Source: Helicobacter pylori (GTDB lineage Bacteria > Campylobacterota > Campylobacteria > Campylobacterales > Helicobacteraceae). Taken from it: 64,000 bases of DNA. The stretch covers positions 1,581,413-1,645,412 of the forward strand of contig CP032039.1 in NCBI GenBank assembly GCA_008032935.1, written 5' to 3'. The translations under genes and the position numbers were made by a program. The notes under the pieces were generated by a model, which was given only the letters and a program-made list of their open reading frames with translations, made no database searches and was not told the DNA's origin. Shown one piece after another: positions 9,734 to 19,780 of the stretch; the stretch's first letter is position 1, and each line of letters opens with the position of its first letter.

Positions 9734-9915
9734 AACGCTTAAAAGCCTTTTTAAATTAAGCAAATAAAGAGATCTTGGATAATCTCTTATAAATCGCTCT
9801 CAAGCGATAAAATTAAAGTAATCAAAACCTTATTTTTGCAATCATTAAAGAAAATTTTTTAAAGATTACCACTCTTTTTTGATAAAGTAATAATTTAGAA
9901 TTTAGGGAGTTTTTT

Positions 9916-10749
9916 ATGGAAGAATCAACAGCGTTCATTTTGGCTCTTGTGGGGCTATTTACTGGCATTACCGCCGGGTTTTTTGGTATTGGTGGGGGGG
10001 AGATTGTCGTCCCTAGTGCGATTTTTGCCCATTTTAGCTATAGCCATGCGGTGGGTATTTCGCTCATGCAAATGCTTTTTTCTTCAGTGGTCGGCTCTAT
10101 CATCAATTACAAAAAGGGCTTATTGGATTTGAGAGAAGGCTCATTTGCCGCGCTTGGAGGGCTAATGGGGGCGATTTTAGGGAGCTTTATCTTAAAGATC
10201 ATTAACGATAAAATTTTAATGAGCGTGTTTGTGGTGGTGGTGTGCTACACCTTTATCAAATACGCTTTTTCTAGCAACAAGAAACCAGAGCATTTTGAAG
10301 AAATGCATTTTGATTTGCATGCGAATAACAAAACGCCCGAAAAAAAGCGCGCAATCCCCTTTGTGTCTATGGATAGAACGCATGGGGTTTTGATGCTCGC
10401 CGGTTTTGTTACCGGCATCTTTTCTATCCCGCTAGGCATGGGCGGGGGGATTTTAATGGTGCCGTTTTTGGGCTACTTTTTGAAATACGATTCTAAAAAA
10501 ATCGTGCCTTTGGGGCTATTTTTTGTGGTGTTCGCTTCTTTATCTGGGGTCATCTCTCTTTATAACGGGAAGGTTCTTGATGATATAAGCGTTCAAGCTG
10601 GGGTGATTACCGGTGTTGGAGCGTTTTTAGGGGTGGGCATTGGCATTAAGCTGATTGCTTTGGCTAATGAAAAGGTGCATAAAATCCTCTTGCTTCTCAT
10701 TTATGCTTTAAGCATTTTAGCAACTTTACACAAGCTCATTATGGGGTAA
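9916..10749 (+). CDS. TSUP (TauE/SafE) family permease
   Basis: This 277-aa inner membrane protein has about eight hydrophobic segments in two related halves. Each half carries a Gly-rich re-entrant motif (FFGIGGGEIVVPS at about 23-35 and IPLGMGGGILMVPFLG at about 172-187), the signature of TauE/SafE sulfite or organosulfur exporters. A hydrophilic linker (about 117-150) joins the halves. The substrate cannot be read from sequence. It has its own upstream gap of 217 bp and a GGGAG ribosome site. Confidence 0.88.
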   Translation: MEESTAFILALVGLFTGITAGFFGIGGGEIVVPSAIFAHFSYSHAVGISLMQMLFSSVVGSIINYKKGLLDLREGSFAALGGLMGAILGSFILKIINDKILMSVFVVVVCYTFIKYAFSSNKKPEHFEEMHFDLHANNKTPEKKRAIPFVSMDRTHGVLMLAGFVTGIFSIPLGMGGGILMVPFLGYFLKYDSKKIVPLGLFFVVFASLSGVISLYNGKVLDDISVQAGVITGVGAFLGVGIGIKLIALANEKVHKILLLLIYALSILATLHKLIMG

Positions 10750-11137
10750 AAATCTAAAAACGCTCAAGGGCATTTTTAAAATTAATATCAAAAAGCTTTC
10801 ATGAGCAAGCGATAATCTCTAAAAAAGCGCTTCTTTAGGGTTAGGGGGGTTTAGTTTGGGGGTTGTAATGGGATAGCCCCCTACCCCCTTAAAAAATGAG
10901 TTTGAAACAAAAAATAAAATTAAAAACCCCATTTTTAAAAAAATAAAAAGTTTTAGTTATCTTTATTTGATGAGAACAAAACCATAAAACTTAAAAAAGA
11001 ATATTTTCAAGGTAAGGGTAATTAAAAAATGAATTATTTAAGGCGGTTTTTAGCGTTTTTTAAAATAACCCATAAGACAACCCAAACGCTTAAACCCTCT
11101 ATTTTAACCCCCCTTAAGAGAGCTTAGTCATTACCTC
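10750..11137. other. Intergenic region between the TSUP and msrAB genes
   Basis: These 388 bp separate the 3' ends of two convergent genes. I see no convincing coding frame. The region holds copy B of the G-run repeat and several A- and T-rich tracts. In reference annotations a small hypothetical gene is, from memory, sometimes called here. Confidence 0.5.
10805..10880 (+). repeat. Dispersed G-run intergenic repeat, copy B
   Basis: The segment AAGCGATAATCTCT at about 10,807 is followed by TTCTTTAGGGTTAGGG and G-runs at 10,838-10,840, 10,844-10,849, 10,858-10,862 and 10,870-10,872 (G3-N3-G6-N8-G5-N7-G3). Order and flanks match the copy between efp and pseI. Confidence 0.65.
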
Positions 11138-12217
11138 TTAATGCGTTTTTTTATCTTGGATGTATTTTTTCAATTCACCCCTTTTGATATAAGGGATAAA
11201 CTCGCCATAACCCTCTTTTTCCATGTCTTTTAAGGGGATAAACCTTAAAGCCGCGCTGTTGATGCAATACCTTAAGCCCCCTAATTCTTTGGGCCCATCG
11301 TTAAACACATGCCCTAAATGCGCCTTACCAATACGGCTCAACACTTCAATGCGTTTCCTGTTAAGGCTCTCATCGTCTTCGTATTTCACCACATCTTTAT
11401 TGATGGGCTTAGAAAAGCTTGGCCACCCGCAACCGGAGTCGTATTTATCCGCTGAAGAAAATAACGGCTCGCCTGTGGTAATATCCACATAAATGCCCTC
11501 TTCTTCTTTGTTGTAATACTCATTTTCAAAAGGTTTCTCAGTGTGTTTGTTTTGCGTTACTTCATACTGGAGTTTGGTGAGTTTTTTCTTTAAAACTTCA
11601 TCGCTTGGTTTGGTGTATTTATCGCTATCTACAATCACTTCATCCGCCTTTTTCAAATCAATATGGCAATAGCCACCAGGGTGTTTTTTCAAATAATCTT
11701 GGTGGTATTCTTCAGCCCTCACATAATTTTTTAACGGCTCTACCTCAATGGCGATTTTGCCTTTCACTTCCTTTTGCAATTCTTTTAGGGCGTTGTCTAT
11801 CACTTCTTTATCCGCGCTATTGACATAATAAATCCCTGTGCGATACTGCCTGCCCACATCATTACCCTGCTTGTTCACGCTCACCGGATCAATCACCTTA
11901 AAATAGTAACGCAACAACTTGTCCAAACTGATCTTTTTAGGATCATAAATGACTTTCACGCTTTCAGCATGATCACTCTCATGCAACTTTTGATAATTCG
12001 TGCTTGAAGTCTTGCCGTTAGCGTAACCAGAGCTTGCGTCTATGACGCCATAAATCCTCTCCATATACGCCTCTAGCCCCCAAAAGCACCCCCCAGCCAA
12101 GTAAATCACTCTTTCATCGGTTTTAGGGTGTTTAGCCCCCATATTTTCATTCGCTTGCATGATCGCTCCTATTAGTAAAAAAAGATAAAAATTTTTCAAA
12201 TAAGATAATATTTTCAT
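11138..12217 (-). CDS. msrAB: Exported methionine sulfoxide reductase, MsrA-MsrB fusion
   Basis: This enzyme reduces both S- and R-methionine sulfoxide in oxidised proteins. An N-terminal hydrophobic signal (about residues 8-20) precedes MsrA with GCFWG (43-47, catalytic Cys 44). MsrB follows, with CGWPSF and the catalytic RYCINSA (Cys near 318). I chose the ATG at 12,217 (359 aa) because AAGG lies 6 nt upstream; a TTG two codons earlier is possible. The pair of domains in one exported chain suits repair of envelope proteins under host oxidative stress. Confidence 0.92.
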   Translation of the reverse strand: MKILSYLKNFYLFLLIGAIMQANENMGAKHPKTDERVIYLAGGCFWGLEAYMERIYGVIDASSGYANGKTSSTNYQKLHESDHAESVKVIYDPKKISLDKLLRYYFKVIDPVSVNKQGNDVGRQYRTGIYYVNSADKEVIDNALKELQKEVKGKIAIEVEPLKNYVRAEEYHQDYLKKHPGGYCHIDLKKADEVIVDSDKYTKPSDEVLKKKLTKLQYEVTQNKHTEKPFENEYYNKEEEGIYVDITTGEPLFSSADKYDSGCGWPSFSKPINKDVVKYEDDESLNRKRIEVLSRIGKAHLGHVFNDGPKELGGLRYCINSAALRFIPLKDMEKEGYGEFIPYIKRGELKKYIQDKKTH

Positions 12218-12252
12218 TGACAACCTTTGTTTTAATTTTAATGGTGTCCGCC

Positions 12253-12258
12253 ATTATA
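12253..12258 (-). promoter_or_regulatory. Predicted -10 of msrAB
   Basis: The minus strand reads GTTATAATGG with a perfect TATAAT, 36 bp before the msrAB start codon. Confidence 0.5.
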
Positions 12259-12339
12259 ACTAAAAAAGATGGCAATTGTTCTTTAAATTGAGTTTAAATT
12301 TCAATAAGGCTCTGTTCTATTAGGTAACAAAAGTTAAAA

Positions 12340-13686
12340 TCACATCCATTCAACAATCTTGCCTACCGCATTGGCTTCATAGCATTTGATAGAGGTTTTT
12401 TGACTGGGTTTTTTAGGCAAAATGGCTTTTAAAAAGCCGTAATTTTCCATTTCTTTCAATCTAGCGTTCAAATTAGGGGCTTCTAAAATCCTGCCATTCA
12501 AACTCACTTCGCCCAAAAACGCCGTTTTATTGTCAATTTTTCTGTTTTTAAAGCTTGAAAGGATACTGGCAATGACCGCTAAATCGCAAGCCGGCTCGCT
12601 AATCTTAATGCCCCCGCTCACATTAATAAACACATCATGGCGGTTTAAAGGGATTTCTAGCTTTTTTTCCAATAAAGCGATGAGCATGTTAAGGCGGTTA
12701 GTGTCAAACCCGTTCGCTAATCGTTTGGGCGCTCCAAAACTGCACTCGCTCACCAACGCCTGAATCTCTAAAATCAACGCTCTTGAGCCTTCTAAAGTGA
12801 TGGTAATGGCGCTCCCCTCCATAGGCTCTTCTTTAGAAAAAAACAAGCTTGAAGCTTCTTTAGCGCTCACCAAACCCTGCTCTTTCATTTCAAACAAGCC
12901 GATCTCACTCGTAGGGCCAAAGCGGTTTTTAAAACTCCTTAAAATCCTTAATTCCCTACTGGGATCGCCCTCAAAATACAGCACGCTATCTACCATATGC
13001 TCTAGCACTCTAGGCCCTGCGATGCTCCCTTCTTTAGTGATATGACCGATGATAAAAATAGCAATATCTCTTGTTTTGGCCAAACGCATGAGCTCAAAAG
13101 TGATCTCTCGCACTTGCGAAATGGAGCCGGGGGCTGAAGAAATCTCTGGCGAATAAAGCGTTTGAATAGAATCAATCACGCAAGCAAAATAATTTTCGCT
13201 CTCAATATTCGCCTTAATCACAGGCCAATTGATTTCATTGAGCAGATACAATTCTTTTTCTATGCAATCCAATCTAGTGGCGCGCATTTTAATCTGGCTC
13301 AAGCTCTCTTCCCCGCTCACATACAAAACCTTTTGCTGGTTTTTGGCCAAGCCAGAAGCCACTTTTAAAAGCAGAGTGGATTTCCCCACCCCAGGACTCC
13401 CCCCCACTAAATACAGCCCTCCTTTAGCGATCCCCCCACCTAAGACAATATCCAATTCGCTTTGCGTGGAAGAAAACTTGATGACTTCTTCATGCTCAAT
13501 TTCAGCGATAGAAACGCTTTTTTGCGCTTGTGGGAGCGGTTTTTTAAGCGCGTGTAAAACTTCCTTTTGGGCTTGGTTCAATTCTATAAAACTCTCCCAT
13601 GCGTTGCATTGAACGCACTTACCCAGCCACTTAGGGCTTGTAAAACCGCAATGCTGACACTCAAATAAAGAAGTTTTTTTAGCCAA
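12340..13686 (-). CDS. radA: DNA repair protein RadA
   Basis: RadA is a RecA-like ATPase and branch-migration helicase in homologous recombination. The N-terminal zinc finger has two CxxC pairs (CQHC and CVQC). Walker A GGSPGVGKST, the RadA-specific motif FKNRFGPTSE and a C-terminal Lon-protease-like domain follow. I place the start at TTG 13,686 (448 aa), preceded by AAGAG at suitable spacing. A GTG at 13,710 would add 8 residues not seen in other RadA proteins. Confidence 0.93.
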   Translation of the reverse strand: MAKKTSLFECQHCGFTSPKWLGKCVQCNAWESFIELNQAQKEVLHALKKPLPQAQKSVSIAEIEHEEVIKFSSTQSELDIVLGGGIAKGGLYLVGGSPGVGKSTLLLKVASGLAKNQQKVLYVSGEESLSQIKMRATRLDCIEKELYLLNEINWPVIKANIESENYFACVIDSIQTLYSPEISSAPGSISQVREITFELMRLAKTRDIAIFIIGHITKEGSIAGPRVLEHMVDSVLYFEGDPSRELRILRSFKNRFGPTSEIGLFEMKEQGLVSAKEASSLFFSKEEPMEGSAITITLEGSRALILEIQALVSECSFGAPKRLANGFDTNRLNMLIALLEKKLEIPLNRHDVFINVSGGIKISEPACDLAVIASILSSFKNRKIDNKTAFLGEVSLNGRILEAPNLNARLKEMENYGFLKAILPKKPSQKTSIKCYEANAVGKIVEWM

Positions 13687-13797
13687 AATACCACTCTTTT
13701 TTAAAATCACACAGCTAAAGACCAGATAAAAACAAGGTTTTGGTTTTGTTCTATAGCAAAACCCATAAAGCTAAACTAAAAACAAGTTAAAAAGTTA

Positions 13798-14031
13798 TCA
13801 AGGGCCATTTTGCTCTATTTTTCTTAAAGCCTTCAAAATATAGCGTTTGATATAAGATCCCACGCTTTCTTCTTCTTCGTTAGCCATTTTCTCTAGTTTT
13901 TGGTATTGCTCATCAGAAAAATACAAGCTTACCGCACGAGTTTTTTTATTAGCGTCTGCTTTTGGTTTGCGTCCTAGTTTATTTTTAGTTCCCCTTAAGT
14001 GAGTTTCATCTGTGTTTTTGTCGTTTTCCAT
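13798..14031 (-). CDS. Ribbon-helix-helix DNA-binding protein (HP0222-like)
   Basis: This small 77-aa protein has a charged flexible N-terminus, then TRAVSLYFSDEQYQKLEKMA and an acidic turn before YIKRYILKALRKI. This strand-helix-helix pattern fits an Arc/MetJ/CopG-type dimeric repressor. From memory, the H. pylori homologue has a solved RHH structure and is acid-induced. The ATG at 14,031 has AGGAAC upstream; a TTG one codon earlier is less likely. Targets are unknown. It lies between radA and nifU on the same strand with gaps above 100 bp. Confidence 0.8.
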   Translation of the reverse strand: MENDKNTDETHLRGTKNKLGRKPKADANKKTRAVSLYFSDEQYQKLEKMANEEEESVGSYIKRYILKALRKIEQNGP

Positions 14032-14189
14032 CAAGTTCCTTCAATCATCATCGCAAATCGCTTCAAACAAAATAGCATATTAGCATAAAAGTAGCGTATA
14101 ATGAATAATGTCGCAAGCGCTAATCATTCCTCATTTTGAGCTTATTAGCGTTCGCTTGAAAAAGGCCTTCACCCCCTAAAAAGAACAAA

Positions 14190-15170
14190 TCAAATCGGTA
14201 ACACCCTGATACTGCGATCCAATAATTCCTGCAAGGCGTTTTCAATGGCAAATAAAGTCCCAGTAGTCGCGCTCATGCACCCATCGCATGCCCCCATGTA
14301 GCGGATATACACATCAATGTAATCATCGCTTTCTTTAATGTCTAAAATCTCTAAATCCCCTCCGTCCATCATAAGCATAGCGCGGATATTTTCATCAATG
14401 ACTTTATCCACCACTTTAATCTTTTGAACCATAGTCATTTCCCTGAAAGCCAATTCCCCACTTTGGGATTTATTCGCAGCGGCTTTAAGTTTTTCAGCTT
14501 CCATTTCTTCGCGCACTTCTTTAAGAATATCCACTAGGTAATAATCCCTTTTTTCATGCCCACCCGGTCTCACACAGCTTTTACAAAACGCGCCGGCTTT
14601 GGTGTAATTAGTGATTTCTTCAACGCTTTTTAAATCATTGAGCTTAATCACTTCCTTAATCGTGCCTAAACTCACCCTAGCGCACTCGCACACAATAATT
14701 TCTTCTTCAAAATCTTCAGCGTTTTTCCCTAAATACATGCCGGCAGCTTTTTTGATCACATCATACGCCATCACCGAGCAGTGCATTTTTTGCCCAGGCA
14801 CAGCCGGCGTGTCCGGATCGTCTCTCAAGCCTCTTTCCACATCTAAATTCGTGATTTTTACCGCATCTTGGACTCTTTTATTCAAACACAATTCTACCAT
14901 CATGTCTGAGCTTGCGATCGCTGTTCCGCAACCAAAGCTTTTAAACTTCGCGTCAACAATTCTATCCGTGCTTTCATCTACAAGCCAATACAACCTCACC
15001 GCATCACCGCATGCTTCTGCGCCATAATCCGCCACAATGAGCTTAGCGTTTTTGGCTTTAGCCTGCTCTTCGGTGATGACCCCTAAATGCGTAGGGTTAT
15101 CCATGCGCCTTTGAACTTCTTTAGAATATGCATCCCAGAGAACCGAACCCACTAAATCATGTTTTGCCAT
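14190..15170 (-). CDS. nifU: Fe-S cluster assembly scaffold NifU
   Basis: This 326-aa modular scaffold has an N-terminal IscU-like domain (ADYGAEACGDAVRLYW, Cys residues for transient cluster assembly), a central [2Fe-2S] ferredoxin-like domain (CECARVS and later FCKSCVRPGG), and a C-terminal Nfu domain with GACDGCMS. The full three-domain NIF-type architecture replaces ISC in Helicobacter. It follows nifS by 21 bp on the same strand with AAAGGAAT before the ATG, so the two form an operon supplying clusters to enzymes such as FrdB. Confidence 0.95.
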   Translation of the reverse strand: MAKHDLVGSVLWDAYSKEVQRRMDNPTHLGVITEEQAKAKNAKLIVADYGAEACGDAVRLYWLVDESTDRIVDAKFKSFGCGTAIASSDMMVELCLNKRVQDAVKITNLDVERGLRDDPDTPAVPGQKMHCSVMAYDVIKKAAGMYLGKNAEDFEEEIIVCECARVSLGTIKEVIKLNDLKSVEEITNYTKAGAFCKSCVRPGGHEKRDYYLVDILKEVREEMEAEKLKAAANKSQSGELAFREMTMVQKIKVVDKVIDENIRAMLMMDGGDLEILDIKESDDYIDVYIRYMGACDGCMSATTGTLFAIENALQELLDRSIRVLPI

Positions 15171-15191
15171 TTTGATTCCTTTATATTCTTT

Positions 15192-16391
<1,200 letters not shown>

Positions 16392-16527
16392 TTATCTAGG
16401 TCTAAATTATGATTAAATACAAGATATTTTCTTAATTTTAACTTAAAATAAGATGAATTTTTGAAAACATTTTGAGAAATGCGAACATCCTCCTATCAAA
16501 AACCAACAACAGCCACTACCAACCCGC

Positions 16528-17007
16528 CTAAGGTTTTTTAAGGGGTCTCCCACGCCTGTCTTTTAAAGCGTCTATCCCCCCTTGTTGGTAACGCTTCTCC
16601 CACACATAGAGTTTTTGCAATTGTTTCGCCACTTCTTTTTTAGTGGGCTTAATGCCCCTAAGGTTATAAAGAGCGGTAACCATAATAGGCTTTGGGACAT
16701 TAAACCTTTGGATAAATTCCAAACAATCTTTTTTGAGCTGGGAGTCTTGCTTGTTTTTAGTAATATCCACATGGCTTAAATATTGCAACACATAAAGGCG
16801 TTTTTCTTCATCTTCTTGCGCGATTTCTGGGGCTAACTCCATCCCTTGACTAACGCCTTTAAAAAACTTATTTGAAGCCTCTTGGGTGGGATAAACGCTC
16901 AAATAAGTTTCTAGTAAAGAAATCACTCTTTTTTGCTGTTCCAATAGTGCGTCTATCTTGGCGCTCAAACGATTTATTTTACTTTCCATGCGTTCAATAC
17001 TAACCAC
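16528..17007 (-). CDS. Coiled-coil protein with transposase-like HTH C-terminus (HP0219-like)
   Basis: This protein is 159 aa from the GTG, or 153 from ATG 16,989. Residues about 1-45 are heptad-rich (IERMESKINRLSAKIDALLE) and should form a coiled coil. The C-terminal 50 residues contain TKKEVAKQLQKLYVWEKRY, then GGIDALKDRRGRP, which closely resembles the helix-turn-helix of IS3-type transposase OrfA and related HTH_28 proteins. No catalytic transposase domain or terminal repeats are visible nearby, so it may be a domesticated DNA-binding protein. Ribosome sites for both starts are weak. Confidence 0.7.
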   Translation of the reverse strand: MVSIERMESKINRLSAKIDALLEQQKRVISLLETYLSVYPTQEASNKFFKGVSQGMELAPEIAQEDEEKRLYVLQYLSHVDITKNKQDSQLKKDCLEFIQRFNVPKPIMVTALYNLRGIKPTKKEVAKQLQKLYVWEKRYQQGGIDALKDRRGRPLKKP

Positions 17008-17089
17008 TAAAAATAAATAGCTATTTAATCATTAAAAATGATTATTCTAATACCATGCTCCAAATTAAGATGTGTTTTTATGATCATGC

Positions 17090-17095
17090 TACAAT
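17090..17095 (+). promoter_or_regulatory. Predicted -10 of the PEBP-family gene
   Basis: TACAAT lies 38 bp before the ATG at 17,134 in an A+T-rich divergent region. Confidence 0.4.
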
Positions 17096-17133
17096 AAAAA
17101 ACGCAAAACGATTTCAAAGAAAAAGGGCTTAAA

Positions 17134-17685
17134 ATGAAAACTTTTGAAGTAATGATTCAAACCGATTCAAAAGGGTATTTGGACGCTAAATTTGGCGGTA
17201 ACGCTCCTAGAGGGTTTCTCAACCCAAACGGCTTACCCACTTATTCGCCTAAAATCTCATGGCAAAAAGTAGAAGGCGCTCAAAGCTATGCGTTAGAACT
17301 CATCGATCATGACGCTCAAAAAGTGTGTGGCATGCCGTTTGTCCATTGGGTCGTGGGCAATATTTCTTACAATGTTTTAGAAGAAAACGCTTCCATGATG
17401 GATAAAAGGATTACTCAAGGGGTCAATTCGCTCACTCAAGGCTTTATCCGTTCTCCTCTTAATGAAAGCGAAAAACAACGCTCCAATCTCAACAATAGCG
17501 TCTATATCGGCCCCATGCCCCCTAATGGCGATCACCATTACTTAATTCAAGTGTATGCCCTAGACATTCCTAAACTCGCCTTAAAAGCCCCTTTTTTCTT
17601 AGGCGATTTGCATGATAAAATGCGCAACCATATCATCGCCATAGGGAGAAAGGAATTTTTATACAAGCAGTTTGTAAGGAAATAG
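17134..17685 (+). CDS. YbhB/YbcL family (PEBP-like) protein
   Basis: This 183-aa protein belongs to the bacterial phosphatidylethanolamine-binding/Raf-kinase-inhibitor-like family. Visible hallmarks are NGLPTYSPKISW (about 31-42), LELIDHDA (about 55-62) with the conserved Asp, FVHWVVGNI (about 69-77) and IGPMPPNGDHHYLIQVYALD (cut at its core GPMPPNGDHHY, about 127-137). No signal peptide is seen, so it is probably cytosolic. The biochemical role of the bacterial family is unsettled. Confidence 0.88.
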   Translation: MKTFEVMIQTDSKGYLDAKFGGNAPRGFLNPNGLPTYSPKISWQKVEGAQSYALELIDHDAQKVCGMPFVHWVVGNISYNVLEENASMMDKRITQGVNSLTQGFIRSPLNESEKQRSNLNNSVYIGPMPPNGDHHYLIQVYALDIPKLALKAPFFLGDLHDKMRNHIIAIGRKEFLYKQFVRK

Positions 17686-17866
17686 GCTATAAGCTTGTAG
17701 CTTTAATCCAATGAGCTTGTTTAACTTTAATATTCTTTCATTTTTTTAAAAAGTGGGGTTTTATGCAACCCTAACGAGATGGATTATAACGCTAGAAATT
17801 AGAGCTAAAAGCACCAAAAGCTGATTTAAACACGCATCAACTCCTTATCAAACCATTCATTCAACA

Positions 17867-18967
17867 CTACCTATAATTTTTAAAACGCTCCCTAACTTCT
17901 TTGTCTAATTCCAGCACTTCGTCTAAATTAGAGAGCTTGAAAGATTTTTTAGCATACAATTCTAAGGCTTGAGAAATGGTTTTAATCAGGCCACCAAAAG
18001 CGATCTCTTGATTTAAAAACTTCTTCATCGCCACTTCATTGATCGCATTCAGCACCACGCCAAGCTTGGGGTTTTCCAACAACAAGTCTTTATAACGCCA
18101 CAAGGTGTAGCGCTCCATGCTAATGGGTTCAAATTTAATCGCGCTTAAAGCGTATAGATCTAAGGGCTTGATAGACGCGCTCAAAGAGGCCAACTTCGGA
18201 TCGATCGCATAGCTTATGGGTAATTGCATGTCTGCGCTCGCTAAATGCGCGATGACAGAGTTGTCTTCAAACTCCACCAAAGCATGCACGATAGAGCTTC
18301 TTTCAATCAGCGCATCAATCTTTAAAGACATGCCAAAAAGCCAATAAGTTTCTAAAATTTCAAAAAGCTTATTGACCATGCTCGCTGAATCAATGGTGAT
18401 TTTAGATCCCATGCTCCAATTAGGGTGTTTGAGCGCGTTTTGCGCGTTTTGAATAGGAATAAATTCTAAAGGCGTGTCCCTAAAAGCCCCCCCACTCGCG
18501 CTAATGATTAAAGATTTAGGCTTTAAAGCCTTGTTTTGCAACAACGCCCACAAGCCAAAATGCTCGCTATCAACGGGCGTGATTTGTGAAATGTCTAACA
18601 AATGCCCTGCGCTCACTAAACTCTCTTTATTCGCTAGGGCTAGTTTTTTGTTCCTTTGTAAGCTTTTAAAGCTCGCCTTTAATCCCGCCACGCCCACAAT
18701 GGCGTTAAGGACTAAATTGGAAACGCACTCTTCTATCATCGCATCAATGCCCTCTAACCCCACAAACACTTCCGCGCCCAAAGGCTCTAAATTATTCAAA
18801 TCGTTAGGATCTAAAATCGCCACTTTCTTGGGTTTGAAAACTTGGATTTGCTCATTGATTAAAGCGATATTTTTCCCACAGCTTAAGGCTTCTATTTCTA
18901 CGCCAAATTTTTTTGCGATTTTTAAGGCGTTTTTCCCAATAGAGCCGGTACTTCCTAAAACAACCAT
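17867..18967 (-). CDS. dxr: 1-deoxy-D-xylulose-5-phosphate reductoisomerase
   Basis: This enzyme converts DXP to MEP with NADPH, the committed step of MEP-pathway isoprenoid synthesis. The 366-aa protein opens with the Rossmann motif GSTGSIG (residues 5-11). Metal and substrate motifs include PVDSEHFGLW, SASGGAFRD and the NEVAM segment near the C-terminus. Its ATG directly follows the cdsA TGA with no gap, so it is translationally coupled to cdsA, an order common in many bacteria. Confidence 0.95.
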   Translation of the reverse strand: MVVLGSTGSIGKNALKIAKKFGVEIEALSCGKNIALINEQIQVFKPKKVAILDPNDLNNLEPLGAEVFVGLEGIDAMIEECVSNLVLNAIVGVAGLKASFKSLQRNKKLALANKESLVSAGHLLDISQITPVDSEHFGLWALLQNKALKPKSLIISASGGAFRDTPLEFIPIQNAQNALKHPNWSMGSKITIDSASMVNKLFEILETYWLFGMSLKIDALIERSSIVHALVEFEDNSVIAHLASADMQLPISYAIDPKLASLSASIKPLDLYALSAIKFEPISMERYTLWRYKDLLLENPKLGVVLNAINEVAMKKFLNQEIAFGGLIKTISQALELYAKKSFKLSNLDEVLELDKEVRERFKNYR

Positions 18968-19768
18968 TCAATCCCCTAAAAACACCGCCGTCTCTTTCCA
19001 AACTTCTAAAAAATACAACAGTGCATGCAAGCCTAAAGCCCCAAAAAGCATGGAATCCAATCGGTCTAAAACGCCCCCATGCCCGGGTAAAATCTTACCG
19101 CTATCTTTGATCCCGGCCTTTCTTTTCAGATAGCTTTCATACAAATCCCCAAACACCGCCATAAGCGCGATTAAGAAACTGAATAAAAGCGCCATAAGAA
19201 AGCCTCCGCTCAATTTCCCCATGCCCACAAACGATCCCAAAACGCTCGCCAAAACAACGCCAATCAACGCGCCCTCTAAGGTTTTATTCGGCGAAGTGGC
19301 TGTGAAAGGGGTTTTGCCTAAAAGCTTGCCTCCAAAAAACGCCCCCACATCGCTTGCGACCACCACCACTAAAAGCCAAATGATCGCTACCGCACCAAAA
19401 TCCTTATAAATCCCAAAAAGCGCAAAAAACCCAACGCCCGGGTATAAAAAGGGTAAAATGGCTTCGCTGTGGTGCGCTTTTTGATAAGCGATGACGCTAG
19501 CCATGACCATCGCACTGATAAGAGCGCATTCTACAGGATGCCCGTTAAAATACGCCGCTACCCATGACAACACTAAAATGAGATACAAGCTAAAGCTCGC
19601 TTTAACCTGGAATAGTCTTAACGCTTCAGAAAACCCTACCGCATAAATCCCTCCTAAAACCGCCCAAAACAACAACAAATTGTCCGCATACAAAATCAAG
19701 CCCGCCACAACGATTAAAACAACCCCTGTAATGTAACGAGACTTTTCTTTAAATAACTCTTCTTTCAC
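18968..19768 (-). CDS. cdsA: Phosphatidate cytidylyltransferase
   Basis: This 266-aa integral membrane enzyme makes CDP-diacylglycerol from phosphatidate and CTP. It has about eight hydrophobic segments and the C-terminal CDP-diglyceride synthase signature around DSGKILPGHGGVLDRLDS (about residues 221-238). It is coupled to dxr downstream and follows the SLC13-type transporter gene by 12 bp. Confidence 0.95.
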   Translation of the reverse strand: MKEELFKEKSRYITGVVLIVVAGLILYADNLLLFWAVLGGIYAVGFSEALRLFQVKASFSLYLILVLSWVAAYFNGHPVECALISAMVMASVIAYQKAHHSEAILPFLYPGVGFFALFGIYKDFGAVAIIWLLVVVVASDVGAFFGGKLLGKTPFTATSPNKTLEGALIGVVLASVLGSFVGMGKLSGGFLMALLFSFLIALMAVFGDLYESYLKRKAGIKDSGKILPGHGGVLDRLDSMLFGALGLHALLYFLEVWKETAVFLGD

Positions 19769-19780
19769 TTTTTTCCTTAA

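Noticed and set aside
11223..11492. Plus-strand frames opposite msrAB and radA
   Set aside because: They lie wholly within well-identified genes on the other strand and have no ribosome sites or family resemblance.
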